NCBI GenBank assembly: GCA_963726765.1
Contig: CAVSDH010000004.1
Coordinates: forward strand, 186,001-250,000
Source: CAIWHR01 sp963726765
GTDB lineage: Bacteria; Pseudomonadota; Gammaproteobacteria; Burkholderiales; Casimicrobiaceae
Direction: 5' to 3'
Length of the DNA stretch: 64,000 nt
Of this stretch, positions 62,486 through 64,000 are shown one piece after another. The position numbers and the translations under genes are program-made. How positions within the stretch are numbered: position 1 is the first letter of the stretch; each line of letters begins with the position of its first letter. Under the pieces are notes generated by a model. It saw only the letters and a program-made list of their open reading frames with translations. It was not told the origin of the DNA and did not search any database.

Positions 62486-63169
62486 ATGTCCCCACGCTCC
62501 CGCCGCCCCTTCGCCCACCTGAAACGGGCCCCGGTCGACCTGCCGGACGTCCCGCCGCGGCTCACGGCCCGGCAGCAGCAGATCCTCGACTGGATCCGCG
62601 GCCACCTCGAAGCCACCGGCATGCCCCCCACGCGGGCGGAAATCGCCGCAGGTCTCGGCTTTTCGACGGCCAGCTCGGCGGAGGACCATCTGCAGGCGCT
62701 GGCGAAGAAAGGCGCGCTGGAACTCACGCCCGGCGCGTCGCGCGGACTGCGCCTCAGGGACATCCCGGGCATGCCGATGCAAGGTTCGCTGCCGCTCGTG
62801 GGCCGCGTAGCCGCAGGCAGCCCCATCCTCGCCGTCGAGAACGTCGAGGCGTACTACCGGGTCGATCCGGGATTCTTCACGCCGCGCGCCGACTACCTTT
62901 TGCGGGTGCGCGGGCGGTCGATGCACGATGCCGGCATCGTCGACGGCGACCTCCTCGCCGTGCACAGGACGGGCGAGGCGCGCTCGGGCCAGGTCGTCGT
63001 CGCGCGGCTCGGCGAAGAAGTCACGGTCAAGCGCCTGAAGCGGCGCGGGCGCGACGTGCTGCTGGTGGCGGAGAATCCCGATTTCGCGCCGATCGCGGTC
63101 GATCCGCAGAAAGGCTTCGCCATCGAAGGCATCGCGGTCGGATTGATCCGCGGCGGAAAGGGGTGGTGA
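62486..63169 (+). CDS. lexA: LexA repressor (SOS regulator)
   Basis: A 227-residue LexA. The N-terminal winged helix runs about residues 25-90, preceded by a ~20-residue extension. The peptidase domain has the A110-G111 cleavage site in VGRVAAGSP, nucleophile S145 in RGRSMHDAG and K182 in EVTVKRLKR, so RecA-triggered self-cleavage is intact. The recognition helix (GFSTASSAEDHLQAL) differs from E. coli GFRSPNAAEEHLKAL at four of five operator-contact positions (T61, S63, S64, D67), consistent with the non-standard dyad upstream. Five bases separate it from the next gene. Confidence 0.93.
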   Translation: MSPRSRRPFAHLKRAPVDLPDVPPRLTARQQQILDWIRGHLEATGMPPTRAEIAAGLGFSTASSAEDHLQALAKKGALELTPGASRGLRLRDIPGMPMQGSLPLVGRVAAGSPILAVENVEAYYRVDPGFFTPRADYLLRVRGRSMHDAGIVDGDLLAVHRTGEARSGQVVVARLGEEVTVKRLKRRGRDVLLVAENPDFAPIAVDPQKGFAIEGIAVGLIRGGKGW

Positions 63170-63173
63170 GACG

Positions 63174-63773
63174 ATGAAGACGACGATCAATCGCCTGCGC
63201 ATGACGGCGCTCGAGGACCTGCCGAACGTCGGACCGGCCATCGCCGCCGATTTCGTGCGGCTCGGCATCCGCACGCCGCGCGAGCTCGCCGGGCGCGACC
63301 CGTACGCGCTCTACGACGAACTGAATCGCGTCACCGGCACGCGCCACGACCCGTGCGTGCTCGACACGTTCATCTCCGCGGTGCGCTTCATGGCAGGCGC
63401 GCCGGCGCGGCCGTGGTGGAAGTACACGGCGGAGCGCAAGCGCACGCTGGCAGAGCGAACCTCCCGGGCGGCGCCCACGCCACTGCCACGGGAAGCGCGG
63501 GCCGGGAACGGCGGAGCGAAGACCCTCGGCACGCCTTTGCGCAGCATCGGCCCCGTATCGAAGCGGATGCTCGCCGCCGCGGGCATCACGTCGATCGAGA
63601 CGCTGCGCCGGCTGGGCGCGGTCGAAGCCTACCGGCGCGTGCGCGCGCACGACCCGCGCGCATCGCTCAGCCTGCTGTGGGCGCTCGAAGGCGCGCTGAC
63701 GGGCCGGCCGTGGGAGGACGTCGCGCGTAACGACCGCCTCTCGCTTCTCCTGCAGCTCGAAAACCGATCCTGA
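63174..63773 (+). CDS. Helix-hairpin-helix (Cdd1-like) and TfoX C-terminal domain fusion protein
   Basis: A 199-residue protein with two helix-hairpin-helix-type parts. Residues 1-90 match the Cdd1/pathogenicity-locus domain: LEDLPNVGPAIAADFVRLGI and the Cys61 region TRHDPCVLDTFISAVRFM. A linker rich in A, P and R (91-117) joins residues 118-197, a TfoX C-terminal domain with LRSIGPVSKRMLAAAGITS and LLWALEGALTGRPWEDV. Both halves suggest DNA binding. It lies four bases after the lexA stop and is probably in the SOS-controlled transcript. Function unknown; TfoX-type proteins link to competence regulation. Confidence 0.8.
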   Translation: MKTTINRLRMTALEDLPNVGPAIAADFVRLGIRTPRELAGRDPYALYDELNRVTGTRHDPCVLDTFISAVRFMAGAPARPWWKYTAERKRTLAERTSRAAPTPLPREARAGNGGAKTLGTPLRSIGPVSKRMLAAAGITSIETLRRLGAVEAYRRVRAHDPRASLSLLWALEGALTGRPWEDVARNDRLSLLLQLENRS

Positions 63774-63791
63774 CTGGGACTTGACCGGAAG

Positions 63792-63815
63792 AGCGGGGGC
63801 AGCCTCCGCTTTTCC
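63792..63815 (+). terminator. Terminator after the lexA transcript
   Basis: AGCGGGGG and CCTCCGCT form an eight-bp stem (one G-T pair) around a CAGC-like loop and are followed by TTTTCC. It ends the lexA operon before the glutathione S-transferase gene. Confidence 0.6.
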
Positions 63816-63850
63816 GGCCCTCTTTTCGCCCCGCTTCTCGAGGAGGAACG

Positions 63851-64000
63851 ATGTACACGCTCTACGGCAAGAAAGGTTCGGGCTCGGCGTCGGCGCAGGC
63901 GGCGCTGGAAGTGATCGGCGCGCCGTATCGCATCGTCGAAACGGCGTCGTGGGACACCAACGACGCCTTCGTCGAGCTGCTGCAGGTGAACCCGCTGGGA
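63851..64000 (+). CDS. Glutathione S-transferase family protein, N-terminus only
   Basis: The first 50 residues of a GST-type protein: MYTLYGKKGSGSASAQAALEVIGAPYRIVE, the thioredoxin-like start with the catalytic Ser position, then LLQVNPLG at the GSH-binding loop. The rest lies beyond the window. GAGGAGGAACG precedes the ATG, a strong ribosome-binding site. Confidence 0.75.
   Translation, partial: MYTLYGKKGSGSASAQAALEVIGAPYRIVETASWDTNDAFVELLQVNPLG

Noticed and set aside
62440..62490. E. coli-type SOS box upstream of lexA
   Set aside because: No CTGT-N8-ACAG pattern is present; the dyad found has a different sequence.

Overview
The window is high-GC, gene-dense DNA of a betaproteobacterial type, probably Burkholderiales-like. 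The evidence is a CysB-class regulator, an RNase E with a long basic tail and rluC divergent from it, a uvrB/aromatic-aminotransferase neighbourhood, a PHA-granule-type phasin, a DUF3734-like patatin next to a GntP permease, and a complete urease operon. I cannot name a genus. I see no prophage, insertion sequence, CRISPR array or origin. RNA genes are tRNA-Gly(GCC), tRNA-Cys(GCA) and tRNA-Leu(TAA).

Layout. 0-5 kb: an M50 protease fragment and a YrdC/Sua5-family gene (minus), then cysB, an MFS exporter, a DUF192 protein and a solo LuxR regulator. 4.8-16.4 kb, housekeeping: gph, rluC, rne, a low-molecular-weight phosphatase, uvrB, an ABC exporter, a MAPEG protein and an aminotransferase. 16.4-25 kb, mixed: tRNAs, an NTF2-like protein, a DapA-family lyase, a GYD protein, a patatin lipoprotein, an ArcD-like permease, small secreted proteins, a YihY protein and an AI-2E-family protein. 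24.7-35.3 kb: one long minus-strand run in which an RND efflux pump (fusion protein and permease) and its likely outer-membrane channel flank a Mrp-type cation/proton antiporter operon. 35.3-46.4 kb: NhaC, arginine deiminase with its antiporter, then the divergent ureABCEFGD operon and a urea channel. 46.5-55.5 kb: a DUF1576 protein, a patatin with a GntP permease, small membrane proteins and three glycosyltransferases. 55.7-64 kb: an NMT1-type ABC importer, tRNA-Leu, a CHRD protein, a phasin, small proteins, lexA with a helix-hairpin-helix/TfoX_C fusion gene, and the start of a glutathione S-transferase.

How the genes work together. The middle third reads as a pH, Na+ and ammonia homeostasis district: two Na+/H+ antiporter systems (Mrp and NhaC), two ArcD-like amino-acid antiporters, arginine deiminase, urease and a urea channel. 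The likely SOS repressor LexA sits under a clear promoter with a dyad that does not resemble the E. coli SOS box, and its recognition helix is changed at the matching positions.

Caution. At least ten genes are broken by small indels, mostly single-base insertions, including uvrB, arcA and ureD. The disrupted proteins are otherwise well conserved and residual coding frames continue cleanly, so I read most of these as sequence or assembly errors. They are typed as pseudogenes only because the frame is broken in this sequence.
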